From the NCBI GenBank assembly GCA_964447205.1, contig CAYUSB010000026.1:53074-117073 (forward strand): a DNA stretch of 64,000 nt, in the 5' to 3' direction. The notes under the pieces were generated by a model. That model saw nothing but the letters and a program-made list of their open reading frames with translations, made no database searches and was not told the origin of the DNA. Positions 54,652-63,787 of the stretch are shown here, piece after piece; the stretch's first letter is position 1; every line of letters starts with the position of its first letter. Both the position numbers and the translations under genes were made by a program. This DNA is from JAEUKH01 sp964447205 (lineage in GTDB: Bacteria; Myxococcota_A; Polyangia; Polyangiales; Ga0077539).

Positions 54652-56307
54652 ATGGAGTTCAAGCTCGTTCAGCAGCTCTCCCAGAAGCTTGTGATGACGC
54701 CGCAGCTGCAGATGGCGATCAAGCTCCTGCAGCTCAACCGTCTCGAGCTGATCGACGCCGTCCGCGAAGAGCTGATGGGCAACCCCATCCTCGAAGACGC
54801 CGCCGACATCCCCGACCCCGGGGCCGCCGCCGCCGAGGCCTCCGAGACCCCCACCGTCGACCGGGTCGACGCCCTCGAAGAGCGCCGCGACGCCAACCCC
54901 GCCAGCCCCGAAGAGCGCTCCGCCATGGAGGCCTCCACCCAGGAGGAGTACTGGGAGAAGTTCCTCGACGCCTACGCCAACCAGACCCCTCTGCCCTCCA
55001 CCGGCAGGCTCAACGCCGACGACATGCCCTCCCTGGAGGCCACCCTGTCGTCGCACTCCTCCTTGTCCGACTACCTGGAGAGCCAGATTCGTATGACGGC
55101 CTTCACGGAGGATGAGGCCCGGTTTGCGATGCTGGTGATCCACAACCTCGACGACAACGGCTACCTCACCCTCAAGGGGGTGGTGGTCGACCCCCCCGAC
55201 AAGCGGGCCGAGAAGAAGAAGGAGCGCGACCGCGAGAAGGCCCGGGAGAAGGCCGAGGAGGACGGGGTCGATTTCGATGAGGAGTCCGAGGCCGACGAGG
55301 CCCCGGTGATGCACGAGCCCGGGGGCGACCCCGTGGCCGTGGCCAACTCCCTGCGCGAGCTCACCATCGACGACCTGGCCCGCACCGCAGGGCTCGACCC
55401 CTACGACGCCGAGGAGGTCCTGCGGATGATCCAGAAGCTCGACCCCGTCGGGGTGGCCGCCCGCGACCTGCGGGAGTGCCTCCTCGTGCAGGCCGAGCAC
55501 CTCGGGTACGACGAAGAAGACGTGGTGTGGCAGCTCATCGACCGCCACCTGCCCAACCTCGAGCGCCGCAATTTCTCGGCCATCGTACGCGACCTGCGCT
55601 GCGAGCTGGAGGAGGTCTACGAGGCCGCCAAGCTCATCTCCACCCTCGAGCCCCGGCCCGGCCGCAACTTCTCCTCCGAAGACCCGGCCTACATCACCCC
55701 CGATGTCTACGTGATGAAGGTCGGCGACGACTACGTGGTCAACACCAACGACGACGGGATGCCCAAGCTCAAGATCAACGAGCAACAGGCCCGGGCCCTC
55801 ATGAAAGACCCCAAGGCCCGGGAGTTTGTGACGGGCAAGCTCGCCAGCGCCAAGTGGTTCGTCCGGTCGCTCGACCAGCGCCAGAAGACCATCGTCAAGG
55901 TCACCCAGTGCATCGTCGAGAAACAACGCGACTTCTTCGAGCGCGGGATCGAGCACCTCAAGCCCATGATCCTGCGCGACGTGGCCGAGACCGTGGGCAT
56001 GCACGAGAGCACCATCTCCCGCGTCACCACCAACAAGTACGTCCATACCCCGCGTGGGATCTTCGAGCTCAAGTACTTCTTCAATAGCTCAATCCGTAGG
56101 ATGTCCGAGGAGGACATCGCCAGCGAGAGCGTGAAGCAGGCCATCAAGAAGATCATCGCGGACGAAGACCCCAGGGCCCCCTTCTCCGACGAGCAGATCG
56201 TCAAGCAGCTCGAGGCCCACAAGATCCTCATCGCCCGCCGGACGGTGGCCAAGTACCGCGAGATGCTCGGGATCCTCTCCAGCGCCAAGCGCAAGCAGTA
56301 CTACTGA
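54652..56307 (+). CDS. rpoN: RNA polymerase sigma-54 factor
   Basis: 551 residues from ATG 54652 (a GTG at 54643 is an alternative). Region I QKLVMTPQLQMAIKLLQLNRLEL (glutamine-rich activator-binding part), core-binding region with DNGYLT motif, a DNA-binding HTH (VAETVGMHESTISRVTTNKY) and the C-terminal RpoN box ARRTVAKYRE. It recognises -24/-12 promoters and needs enhancer-binding activators. Odd: a highly charged Lys/Glu insertion (about 183-220) splits the core-binding region. It is followed by hpf and ptsN, the usual rpoN neighbourhood. Confidence 0.96.
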   Translation: MEFKLVQQLSQKLVMTPQLQMAIKLLQLNRLELIDAVREELMGNPILEDAADIPDPGAAAAEASETPTVDRVDALEERRDANPASPEERSAMEASTQEEYWEKFLDAYANQTPLPSTGRLNADDMPSLEATLSSHSSLSDYLESQIRMTAFTEDEARFAMLVIHNLDDNGYLTLKGVVVDPPDKRAEKKKERDREKAREKAEEDGVDFDEESEADEAPVMHEPGGDPVAVANSLRELTIDDLARTAGLDPYDAEEVLRMIQKLDPVGVAARDLRECLLVQAEHLGYDEEDVVWQLIDRHLPNLERRNFSAIVRDLRCELEEVYEAAKLISTLEPRPGRNFSSEDPAYITPDVYVMKVGDDYVVNTNDDGMPKLKINEQQARALMKDPKAREFVTGKLASAKWFVRSLDQRQKTIVKVTQCIVEKQRDFFERGIEHLKPMILRDVAETVGMHESTISRVTTNKYVHTPRGIFELKYFFNSSIRRMSEEDIASESVKQAIKKIIADEDPRAPFSDEQIVKQLEAHKILIARRTVAKYREMLGILSSAKRKQYY

Positions 56308-56517
56308 TCGGATGGGGGCGTAAGGGGCGAGAAGTTTGCGCGGAGGGCAGGAGGGCCTTTCGCGGAAGCTTCTCACGGGTTAGGAGTTGAGTGATGGTGG
56401 CCGCGCGAGTCAACCGCACGACCCACCCGGGCGGAGCACGTGGCTCCCCCCGCATCGCCCCCGTGGAGCCTCCATGACGGCGCCTCACGGTGGGCTCACG
56501 CTCGATGGAGGACGACG

Positions 56518-56871
56518 ATGGGAATTGCGATCACCTTCCGGCAGATGACTTCCAGTGATGCCGTCAAGGACTACGTGCACGAAAAGCTCGAACGCGTGCA
56601 GAAGTACCTCCGGCAGCCCCTCGACGCCCACGTGACCTTTTCCACGGAGCGGCATCAGCACGTCGCCGAGGTCCTCGTGAATTCCGTCGGTCGCCAGTAC
56701 CAGGCCCGCAGCGACAGCGACGACATGTACAAGTCCATTGATCTGATGATTGACAAGATCGAGCACCAGATCTCCCGCCACCACGACACCCAGGCCCGCA
56801 ACAAGAAGGGCGCCGAGGCCGCCCGTTCGCTGGTCTCCTCCGACACGGGCGGAGACTCCGGGGTCGACTGA
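56518..56871 (+). CDS. hpf: Ribosome hibernation promoting factor (HPF/RaiA family)
   Basis: 117 residues from ATG 56518 behind a GGAGGAC site. Short HPF form: GIAITFRQMTSSDAVKDYVHEKLERVQKYL, AHVTFSTERHQHVAEVLV and a DMYKSIDLMIDKIEHQISRH helix at the centre, with a short acidic tail. It binds the 30S decoding region to dimerise or silence 70S ribosomes in stationary phase. It is the second gene of the rpoN-hpf-ptsN block; 210 bp separate it from rpoN, enough for its own promoter. Confidence 0.93.
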   Translation: MGIAITFRQMTSSDAVKDYVHEKLERVQKYLRQPLDAHVTFSTERHQHVAEVLVNSVGRQYQARSDSDDMYKSIDLMIDKIEHQISRHHDTQARNKKGAEAARSLVSSDTGGDSGVD

Positions 56872-57025
56872 CCGTCCCCCGCCCCCTCGCTCCGCCCGTC
56901 CCGCCCTCGCTCCCCAATCCCAGTCCCATTTTCACCCCGCGCGACCCCGCCGCTGGATTCGCCAGGGCCTGCGCCGCTCTCGCTGGACATGGGCGAGGCG
57001 AAGGGGTATCCCCGCGCCCGTCGCC

Positions 57026-57490
57026 ATGCGGCTGAGCGATCTCTTGAGCGACGAGCGCGTCAGCACCTCCCTCGCCGCCACCAACAAGGGTGCTGCCCTC
57101 GATGCCCTGGCTACCTTGCTCACCCAAGGGCCAGAGGCCCCGGAGCGCCTTGCCGTGGTGCGGGTCCTCCGCGAGCGAGAGGCCCTGGCCTCGACCGGGG
57201 TGGGCGACGAGGTGGCCATCCCCCATGGGCGCCTGCCGGGGCTGACCCGGGTCATCGCCGCGGTGGCCCTGAGCCCCGAGGGTGTGGAGATTGACTCCAT
57301 CGACCGCCGCCCTGTGCGCATCTTCGTGGCCATCCTGGCTCCCGAGCGTTGCCCCGGCGATCAGCTCCGGGCCCTGGCCCGGGTGTCTCGGCTCCTGCGC
57401 GATCCGCGGGTGAGGGCACGCATCATCGCGGCGGAGAGCCCCGCAGCTCTCCTCCAGATCGTGCGCGAAGAAGAAGGCCCCGGGGCCTGA
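57026..57490 (+). CDS. ptsN: PTS EIIA-like nitrogen-regulatory protein
   Basis: 154 residues from ATG 57026 (MRLSDLLSDERVSTSLAA). It carries the active histidine in VAIPHGRLPG (His 67), the site phosphorylated by NPr, plus a GVEIDSIDRRPVRIFVAIL strand and a C-terminal helix. It belongs to the EIIA-Ntr group, which regulates potassium and nitrogen responses rather than transporting sugar. Position after rpoN and hpf supports this. The upstream 154 bp is non-coding. No EIIBC component is nearby. Confidence 0.9.
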   Translation: MRLSDLLSDERVSTSLAATNKGAALDALATLLTQGPEAPERLAVVRVLREREALASTGVGDEVAIPHGRLPGLTRVIAAVALSPEGVEIDSIDRRPVRIFVAILAPERCPGDQLRALARVSRLLRDPRVRARIIAAESPAALLQIVREEEGPGA

Positions 57491-57589
57491 CGAGCCTCCG
57501 GAGCCCCCCGCCTTTCGTCCGGCTGGGGGCTGTGCTACGTGTCGACCCTTGGCAGGCGTCGTCGACGCCATGACCGGAGGAGGTCGCCG

Positions 57590-59152
57590 ATGGTCCGGAC
57601 ATCCTGGTTGGGGCTGTGGGCGCTGCTGGGCAGCATGACGAGCGGCTGCGTGGTCTACCGCGACCGCGTCATCACCGTGTCGACCCGCACCCGCCTCGAG
57701 GTCGGGACGGCCCCGGCCCGGGCCGCCCCCGCGACGGCCTGGACCGGCGACGCCCCGCGACCGCTCCAGAGCGTCTCGCTCGGGGCCCTGATGGATTTTG
57801 GCCAGTGGCACGAGCACGACGCCTACGGTCGGGTGTGGATCCCCGACGAGGAGCGCGTCGGAGAGGGCTTCGTCCCGTATCTCTCCCGAGGGCGGTGGGA
57901 GCTCACGGCCCAGGGCTGGTACTGGCAGAGCGACGACGCCTGGGGGAGCCTCACGTTTCACTACGGTCGGTGGGTCCTCGTCGAGCGCACCTGGGCCTGG
58001 GTTCCGGGGCGCACCTTTGCGCCCGCGTGGGTCGACTGGCGGGTCGGGGGCGGATGGGTGGGGTGGTCGCCGCGCCCGCCCGAGGGGGCCTCCTTCGCCG
58101 CCCCGTATGTGTACTGCTCCGCCCGAGCCCTGCCCGGGGCAGGCCTCTATGGGCGGGCCATCCTCGGCCCCGCCGCCTCGTCGCTCTACTACCGCACCCA
58201 CGAGATCCCCGCGACCCCCGGATACGGCGGGGTCCGCTACGCCTGGGGGCCCTCTCCCGGCTCCGTCGGGGTCGCCACCCAGGGGGCCCGCCCCGTCCCG
58301 CAGGTCTGGGCCACCTCGCCCCGCCTGGGCATCCCCAGCGATGGGGCAGGGGGAGCCGCCGTGGGGCAGCCCGTTCGAGAGCCCCTAACTCAACGGGTGG
58401 GGCCCTCCGACGACATCCCCGAGATTCCGTCGGTGGCGAGGTTGTACAACCCCGCCACGGGCACCCTCCGGGCCCTCGACAGCGCGCCCGGAGGCCTCCG
58501 GGGCATCGACCCCTCGGCCCCTGTGGCCGTCGGTCCTCCCCGAGAGACCGTCACCCTGGGCAGCCGGGTGGAGGTCCCCATGGGCTACGGCCGGACGGGC
58601 TCCCTCGGCCCTGAGGCCATCATTTCGCGCCAGGCCCCCGAGCCCCGCCGGATGACCTGGGGCCCCGCGATGCGGGCGGCCGCTCCCTCCGTGGCTCCGG
58701 GGGCCCTGTGGGCAGGCCGCGGAGGCCCCGACCCGGTCATGGGCCCCGGTCCCTCCGCGCCCTCCGGCGGATTCCTGAGCACCTATGCCGGGCCGAGCGC
58801 CCTGCCTCCCTCCGCGGCGATGCCCCACTTCCGCGGGGGCTACATGCCCTCCACGGCCGGCTTCATCGGGGCCCAGGCGGCCATGGCCCCTACGGCCGTC
58901 ATGCGGCCCGCCTACACCCCCACCTCGCCCATCGTTGGGGCCTATCCCATGGGGGCAGGCTACGGGGCCCCCCGGGCCGCCATGATGCCCTCGTCCCAGC
59001 CCACCTACGCCCCTGCGGCCTATGCGGCCCCTGTGGGGGCGATGGGGGGGGGCATGGGAGGAGGCATGGGGGTGCGCCCGGCCATGTCCGCGGCGCCTGG
59101 GGGCTTTCAGGCTCCGTCGGCCTTCAGCCCGGTGTTCGCCGGGCCGCGCTGA
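57590..59152 (+). CDS. DUF6600-like lipoprotein with Pro/Ala/Gly-rich tail
   Basis: 520 residues from ATG 57590 behind a strong GGAGGAGGT site. Lipoprotein signal ending LLGSMTSGC. Residues about 65-215 hold the Trp/Tyr-rich repeats typical of DUF6600 (DFGQWHEHDAYGRVWIPDEE, GRWELTAQGWYWQSDD, YGRWVLVERTWAWVPG, PAWVDWRVGGGWVGWSP). The remainder is low complexity with GlyMet/Pro-rich stretches (GAMGGGMGGGMG). It is likely an outer-membrane or cell-surface lipoprotein. Its stop lies at the edge of the palindromic repeat element 59152..59297. Confidence 0.75.
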   Translation: MVRTSWLGLWALLGSMTSGCVVYRDRVITVSTRTRLEVGTAPARAAPATAWTGDAPRPLQSVSLGALMDFGQWHEHDAYGRVWIPDEERVGEGFVPYLSRGRWELTAQGWYWQSDDAWGSLTFHYGRWVLVERTWAWVPGRTFAPAWVDWRVGGGWVGWSPRPPEGASFAAPYVYCSARALPGAGLYGRAILGPAASSLYYRTHEIPATPGYGGVRYAWGPSPGSVGVATQGARPVPQVWATSPRLGIPSDGAGGAAVGQPVREPLTQRVGPSDDIPEIPSVARLYNPATGTLRALDSAPGGLRGIDPSAPVAVGPPRETVTLGSRVEVPMGYGRTGSLGPEAIISRQAPEPRRMTWGPAMRAAAPSVAPGALWAGRGGPDPVMGPGPSAPSGGFLSTYAGPSALPPSAAMPHFRGGYMPSTAGFIGAQAAMAPTAVMRPAYTPTSPIVGAYPMGAGYGAPRAAMMPSSQPTYAPAAYAAPVGAMGGGMGGGMGVRPAMSAAPGGFQAPSAFSPVFAGPR

Positions 59153-59297
59153 TCGCGCTCCGCCCCGCGCCCGCTCGTAAATCATCCGTCGGCTTACGTC
59201 CTGTTGTAGTCCAGTGCCGTACCGGAGTACGTCCTGGTCGGTCGCTGCGGGCGCGGTCGACGGCTGATTCACGCTCGGACGCAGGGCACATCGGTAT
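59152..59297. repeat. Palindromic ~145-bp repeat element, copy 1
   Basis: Flanked by an imperfect ~40-bp inverted repeat (59152..59191 and 59258..59297) containing ATCATCCGTCG and its complement CGACGG, around a core shared with copy 2 (GTACCGGAGTACGTCCTGGT at about 59218..59238). It is in the opposite orientation to copy 2 (61307..61450), and the two copies bracket the VWA gene. No transposase lies within; the layout is that of a MITE or a large structured intergenic element. Confidence 0.8.
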
Positions 59298-59392
59298 GAT
59301 ATGGGTCGGCCTTGCGGGGGCGCCCCGCGGGGCGGTACCGTGCAGACCGAAGCGGCGCAACGGCTGCGGGTCGACGTGGAGAGGTCAGGACG

Positions 59393-61303
59393 ATGGCGAA
59401 GCGCAGGGTGTGGCCCACGGTGGTGATGACGGCGACCCTGGCGGCTTGCTCGGCGGGCGACGACCCGGGCGTCCTCACCCCCGACGGGGGCGATCCCTTC
59501 GCCGACGTGACCCGGGTCGATCGGCTCATTCCTGTCGACCTCGGGACCACGCCCGGGGGCCCCTGCCGCGACAGCGACGGAGACGGGCTCGACGACGGGG
59601 TGGAGGGCGCCCCCAGCGTCGACACCGACGGCGACGGGATGCCCGACTACCTCGACACCGACAGCGACAACGACGGCTTCCCCGACGCCGTCGAGGCCCG
59701 CCGGGCGTACCCCCGGTACGAGTCCATGGCCCGCCCCCTCATCTGCGGCGGGGTCGGCGACAACTGCGACGCCCCGATGGACGGGGTCGCCAACTGGCGC
59801 GACACCGACAGCGACAACGACGGCCTCACCGACGCCGAGGAGCGGACGGCGGGCTCCAACCCCTGCGCCGCCGACACCGACGGCGACGGGGCCACCGACC
59901 TCATCGAGCAGGCCGCGGGGTCAAACCCCACCGACCCGGCCTCCATGCCCCCGACCGGGTCGCTCTACGTCGTGCTCCCGTATCACCCGCCCCCCGCCGC
60001 GGGCCCCCGGGAGATGCGCGATTTCGACTTCACCACCCGCATCCGCAAGGCCGACGTCTTCTTCCTCGTCGACAACTCCGAGTCGATGCAGCCCAGCATC
60101 AACAACCTCCGCGACAACTTCTCGCGGCTGATCGTGTCGGGCATCCAGGCCGAGATCCCCGACGTGCGGATGGGGGTGGCCTCGTTTGACGCCATGCCCA
60201 TGTGCCCGGCGAGCATCCCGCCCGGGCGGCCCCTCGTCCACGAAGGGCGAGCCTGCGACGGGCAGGCGGGCACCCCGGGCGACTACACCCTGTGGGTGCG
60301 TCAGGCCATCACCTCCGACGCCGCGGCCGTGCAGCGGGCCTTCAACGGGATGCGCACGATCGAGCAGGACACCGCCATGAGCCCCACGGGGGTGCGCTTC
60401 GGGGGCAACGGCCCGGAGTGTGTGACCGAGGCGGCCTTCGAGGTCATCGAGGGGGCGGGTTCGCGCGGGTACGAGACCAGCGCCCCGGCCCTGCGCTCGG
60501 TGCGCAACGCCCTCGACCCGACGGGCAACGGGTGGGTCCCGCGGGTCGACCCCGCGCGCGACTGTGGGTCGACGTCCAGGGAGCCGCGGTACGGGTGGGG
60601 GTGCTTCTCGGAGGGGCGGGTTCCCATCCTGGTGGTGACCTCCGACGCGGCCTGGTACGACGGCTGCCTCGGGGGATCGCTCACGTCCACCCAGGGGCAC
60701 AACTGCAACGACCTCGTGACGGCCCTCAACCGCCGCGGGGGCTTCTTCGTCGGCGTCGACGTAGGCACGGGGGTGGGCGGGGCCCACTACGACAACGCCC
60801 GCCAGGTGGCCATGCGCACCCGCACCACCACCGCCGACGGGATGCCTCTGGTGTTTGGCCCCGGGCGCGGAGGGGTCGGAGGCATCGCCCAGGCCGTCGT
60901 GCGGGCTGTGACCGACCTCGCCACCCAGAGCCGGCAAGACATCACCACCCGGACGGTGCCCGACGCGATGGCCATGGGCCTTCCGGCGGGGCGCACCACG
61001 GCCGATTTCCTCAAGAGCGTGTCGCCCCTGCGCGGCAACCCCGAGGCCCCGACGGGGTACGAGCGCCGCGACATGACCACGTTCTTCAACGTCGTGCCGG
61101 CCACCCGGCAGGGCGCGGGGCTCGTGCCGACGACGGTGACGTTCCGGGTCGATTTCTTCAACGATTTCGCCGAGGGAGGCTCCCGGGCCCAGCTCTATCG
61201 GGCCACCATCGAGGTGCTCGGTAGGGCGGGGGCGGTGGTCGACTCCCGGCCCGTGTTCATCGTCGTGCCGGCCCGGGGGTCGGGCATCGGAGAGCCGGGC
61301 TGA
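59393..61303 (+). CDS. VWA-domain lipoprotein with thrombospondin type-3 repeats
   Basis: 636 residues from ATG 59393 behind GGTCAGGA. Lipoprotein signal ending ATLAAC. Residues about 60-200 hold calcium-binding TSP3 repeats (DSDGDGLDD, DTDGDGMPD, DTDSDNDGFPD, DTDGDGATD), then a von Willebrand A domain with a DVFFLVDNSESM metal site (DxSxS-type) and a VTSDAAWYDGC strand. Many cysteines occur (CPASIPPG, CDGQAG, CGSTSREPRYGWGC), suggesting an extracellular disulfide-bonded fold. Likely a surface adhesion or matrix protein. It is flanked by two inverted copies of the same repeat element. Confidence 0.85.
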   Translation: MAKRRVWPTVVMTATLAACSAGDDPGVLTPDGGDPFADVTRVDRLIPVDLGTTPGGPCRDSDGDGLDDGVEGAPSVDTDGDGMPDYLDTDSDNDGFPDAVEARRAYPRYESMARPLICGGVGDNCDAPMDGVANWRDTDSDNDGLTDAEERTAGSNPCAADTDGDGATDLIEQAAGSNPTDPASMPPTGSLYVVLPYHPPPAAGPREMRDFDFTTRIRKADVFFLVDNSESMQPSINNLRDNFSRLIVSGIQAEIPDVRMGVASFDAMPMCPASIPPGRPLVHEGRACDGQAGTPGDYTLWVRQAITSDAAAVQRAFNGMRTIEQDTAMSPTGVRFGGNGPECVTEAAFEVIEGAGSRGYETSAPALRSVRNALDPTGNGWVPRVDPARDCGSTSREPRYGWGCFSEGRVPILVVTSDAAWYDGCLGGSLTSTQGHNCNDLVTALNRRGGFFVGVDVGTGVGGAHYDNARQVAMRTRTTTADGMPLVFGPGRGGVGGIAQAVVRAVTDLATQSRQDITTRTVPDAMAMGLPAGRTTADFLKSVSPLRGNPEAPTGYERRDMTTFFNVVPATRQGAGLVPTTVTFRVDFFNDFAEGGSRAQLYRATIEVLGRAGAVVDSRPVFIVVPARGSGIGEPG

Positions 61304-61306
61304 CTC

Positions 61307-61450
61307 GTACCGATTCGCCCTGCGTCCGGGCGTGAATCATCCGTCGAGCGCGCCCGGGGCGACCGACCAGGACGTACTCCGGTACGTCGTGGGAGAGCGA
61401 GAACGAAAGCCGACGGATGATTTACGAACGGGCGTAGGGCGGATTGGTAT
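61307..61450. repeat. Palindromic ~145-bp repeat element, copy 2
   Basis: Ends are a ~40-bp imperfect inverted repeat (61307..61346 and 61411..61450; 32 of 40 positions agree after reverse complementing). The core (about 61361..61389) shares more than 25 bp with copy 1 in reverse orientation. It starts 3 bp after the VWA gene stop and ends at the stop of the convergent GGDEF gene, so it may serve as a bidirectional terminator for both. Confidence 0.8.
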
Positions 61451-62367
61451 CAGCCCCGGACGCGGTTGCGGCCCTCGCGTTTGGCGACGTAGAGCATGTC
61501 GTCGGCCCGGCGCACGACCTCGATGGCCTCGGTGTCTGTCACGGCCCGGCTGGCGATCCCGATCGACACCGTGAGGGGCCAGCGTTGGGTGTCGAAGACC
61601 ACGGGGCGCGACTCGATGAGGCGGCGGAGCTTCTCGGCGGTCAGGGTGGCCCCGGCCCGGTCGATCTCGGGCAGGAGCACCGCGAACTCCTCGCCCCCGA
61701 GGCGGGCCGCGAGGTCGTCGCGGCGGAGGTTGGTGCGCAGGAGGGCCCCGATCTGGCGCAGGGCCGCGTCGCCGGCGAGGTGGCCGAGGGTGTCGTTGAC
61801 CCGCTTGAAGTGATCGATGTCGATCATCAAGATGGCCATGGGGCGCGTGTAGCGGGTCGCCCGGGAGAACTCCCGCTGCAGGGCCTCCTCGAAGGCCCGG
61901 CGGTTGGGCAGGCCCGTGAGGCCGTCGGTGGTCACGAGGCGGTGGATCTCGTCGTGGTAGGCCGACTCGATCGAGCCGCTGACGAGGAACTTGCAGATGT
62001 TGCGGCCGATCTGGATCTGGTCGCCGTGCTGCAAGGCCTGACGCTCGACGGGGGTGTCGTTGACGAGGGTCCCGTTGGTGCTGCCGAGGTCGACGATGTG
62101 CCATGTGTCGGGCTGAGACCCGGACCGCGAGGTCGAGGGCTCGACCCGGCAGTGGTGCCGCGACACGCACTCCTCCTCGAAGACCAGCTCGGAGGTCGGG
62201 GACCGCCCCACGGACAGGGGGACCGCCCCGATGGCCACCCGCCGCCCGATGCCCTCGCCGTGCAGGACCACGAGGCAGGCCTCTCGGGCCCGCGTGTCGC
62301 GGCTGTTACGGGGAGCCGTCCCCGCGGCCTGATAGGGGCTGGTCTTCTGTGCGTCCTCCTCGCTCAC
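61450..62367 (-). CDS. FHA-GGDEF diguanylate cyclase
   Basis: 305 residues from GTG 62367 (VSEEDAQKTSPYQAAG); the frame is open to 62544 but overlaps the divergent gene's start, so the first ~40 residues are uncertain. An FHA domain (VGRSPTSELVFEEECVSRHH, DLGSTNGTLVNDTPVERQ) precedes a GGDEF domain with DGLTGLPNRRAF, DIDHFKRVNDTLGH and the active motif ARLGGEEF. An inhibitory I-site RxxD (RRDD) lies five residues before GGEEF, so product inhibition is expected. FHA modules bind phosphothreonine, which links cyclic-di-GMP output to Ser/Thr kinases such as those in this window. Convergent with the VWA gene. Confidence 0.9.
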   Translation of the reverse strand: MSEEDAQKTSPYQAAGTAPRNSRDTRAREACLVVLHGEGIGRRVAIGAVPLSVGRSPTSELVFEEECVSRHHCRVEPSTSRSGSQPDTWHIVDLGSTNGTLVNDTPVERQALQHGDQIQIGRNICKFLVSGSIESAYHDEIHRLVTTDGLTGLPNRRAFEEALQREFSRATRYTRPMAILMIDIDHFKRVNDTLGHLAGDAALRQIGALLRTNLRRDDLAARLGGEEFAVLLPEIDRAGATLTAEKLRRLIESRPVVFDTQRWPLTVSIGIASRAVTDTEAIEVVRRADDMLYVAKREGRNRVRG

Positions 62368-62494
62368 TCCCAGGAGCCTAGCACCGAGTGCGTGCGGCAC
62401 ACGATTTGTCGACGAGCGTGAACTCTCTACGGGGTGGGGATCGGGGCGGAAAGTTGACGGCAGGGGAGCCCGGTCGGTACGCCCTGCGGTCGTG

Positions 62495-63739
62495 ATGCGT
62501 CTGCAGACCCGGATGGTGATGACCTTGGGGGTGGTGGGGGCCACGGTCCCGTGGCTGTGGACGCGGTACGCGAGCGCGGGGCGGGCCGCGCCGATGGCCC
62601 TGTCCCAGGTTCTGGCTCAGGGGCCGGTGGCTCGCCCGGAGGGGGCGTCCCCGCGGCCCATCGCGGCGCCTGTGGAGGGCTTCGAGCCTGGCCGGATGCG
62701 CTTCCAGGCCGGCCTCGGGCGCTTCGTCACGGGGCTCCCCGCGGGGCGTCGGGCCGTCCTCACGGTCGAGCCTGCCTGGCAACGCGGGACCGTGGCCCTG
62801 ATGGCCCGTCACCAGATCCCCCGGGCCGGCGTGGTGGTCCTCGACACGGCCACGGGGCGGGTGCTCGTGTACGCCTCGTACGGGGGCGACGGGGGCGACC
62901 TCGCCCGGAGCGTGGATCCGCCCGCGGCGAGCGTGTTCAAGATCGTGACGGCCTCGGCCCTGCTTCAGCACGGGCTCGGGGAGCGGGACACCACCTGCTG
63001 GTCGGGCGGGTTTCACGGCCTCACGATGCGGGAGCTCATCGCCGATCCGCGCCGCGACCGGGAGTGCAGCACGATCGGCGAGGCCTTCGCGCGGAGCATC
63101 AACACGGTGTTCGCCCGTAGGGCCCTGGAGTTTCTGCGCCCCGACACGGTGGCCGAGTCGGCGAGGCAGTGGGGATTCGGGGAGGAGGTTCCGTTTGACG
63201 CGCGGGTGCCTCCGAGCGGGTACCACATCCCGACCGAGACCCTCCCCTTCGCCCGCACCGCCGCGGGCTTCTGGAACAGCCACCTCTCCCCCCTCCACGG
63301 GGCCCTCCTGGCCCAGGGGATCGCCCTCGGGGGCGAGATGCTCCGCCCCTGGGTGATCGACCGGATCGAGGGCCCCACGGGGCAGGTCATCCAGGCCGGG
63401 GGGGCCCGACCGTGGCGGCGCAGTGTTCCGCCGGAGGTGGCCGAGGCCCTGGGGCGGGCCATGCTGCGCACCGTGAGCGAGGGGACGGCCCGCACGGCCT
63501 TCCACGACTCCGCGGGCCGGGCCTACCTCCCCGACATCGTCGTCGGCGGCAAGACCGGAACCCTCACCGGCCGCGAGCCCAACAGCGCCTACACCTGGTT
63601 CGTGGGCAACGCCGAGGGCGCGGGCCGTCGCCTGTCCCTCGCCGTGATGGTCGCCAACGGCCCCTTGTGGCGCGTCCGGGCCCCCACCCTGGCCCGCCAG
63701 GTCCTCCAGGTCGCCTTCCGCGGCCGCTCCTCCGACTGA
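62495..63739 (+). CDS. Minimal penicillin-binding-protein transpeptidase
   Basis: 414 residues from ATG 62495. An N-terminal hydrophobic segment (VMTLGVVGATVPWLW) is followed by a linker and a transpeptidase domain with the three class signatures: SVFK in AASVFKIVTASALL (active serine), SIN in FARSINTVFARRAL and KTG in VGGKTGTLTG. It lacks the long N-terminal dimerisation domain of class B PBPs, so it is a short, single-domain form, perhaps a specialised D,D-transpeptidase or carboxypeptidase. It diverges from the GGDEF gene with 127 bp between starts. Confidence 0.85.
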   Translation: MRLQTRMVMTLGVVGATVPWLWTRYASAGRAAPMALSQVLAQGPVARPEGASPRPIAAPVEGFEPGRMRFQAGLGRFVTGLPAGRRAVLTVEPAWQRGTVALMARHQIPRAGVVVLDTATGRVLVYASYGGDGGDLARSVDPPAASVFKIVTASALLQHGLGERDTTCWSGGFHGLTMRELIADPRRDRECSTIGEAFARSINTVFARRALEFLRPDTVAESARQWGFGEEVPFDARVPPSGYHIPTETLPFARTAAGFWNSHLSPLHGALLAQGIALGGEMLRPWVIDRIEGPTGQVIQAGGARPWRRSVPPEVAEALGRAMLRTVSEGTARTAFHDSAGRAYLPDIVVGGKTGTLTGREPNSAYTWFVGNAEGAGRRLSLAVMVANGPLWRVRAPTLARQVLQVAFRGRSSD

Positions 63740-63787
63740 CCAGCCTCCGCAGCCTGATTCCGCGGCTGTAGGGGCGAGTTTCAAACT

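Noticed and set aside
58385..59272. ORF starting in the palindromic element and running back over the DUF6600 gene
   Set aside because: It translates the repeat and the reverse of a real gene; no homology pattern.
61332..61574. Short plus ORF inside repeat copy 2
   Set aside because: It is the repeat element translated, similar to copy 1, with no ribosome site.
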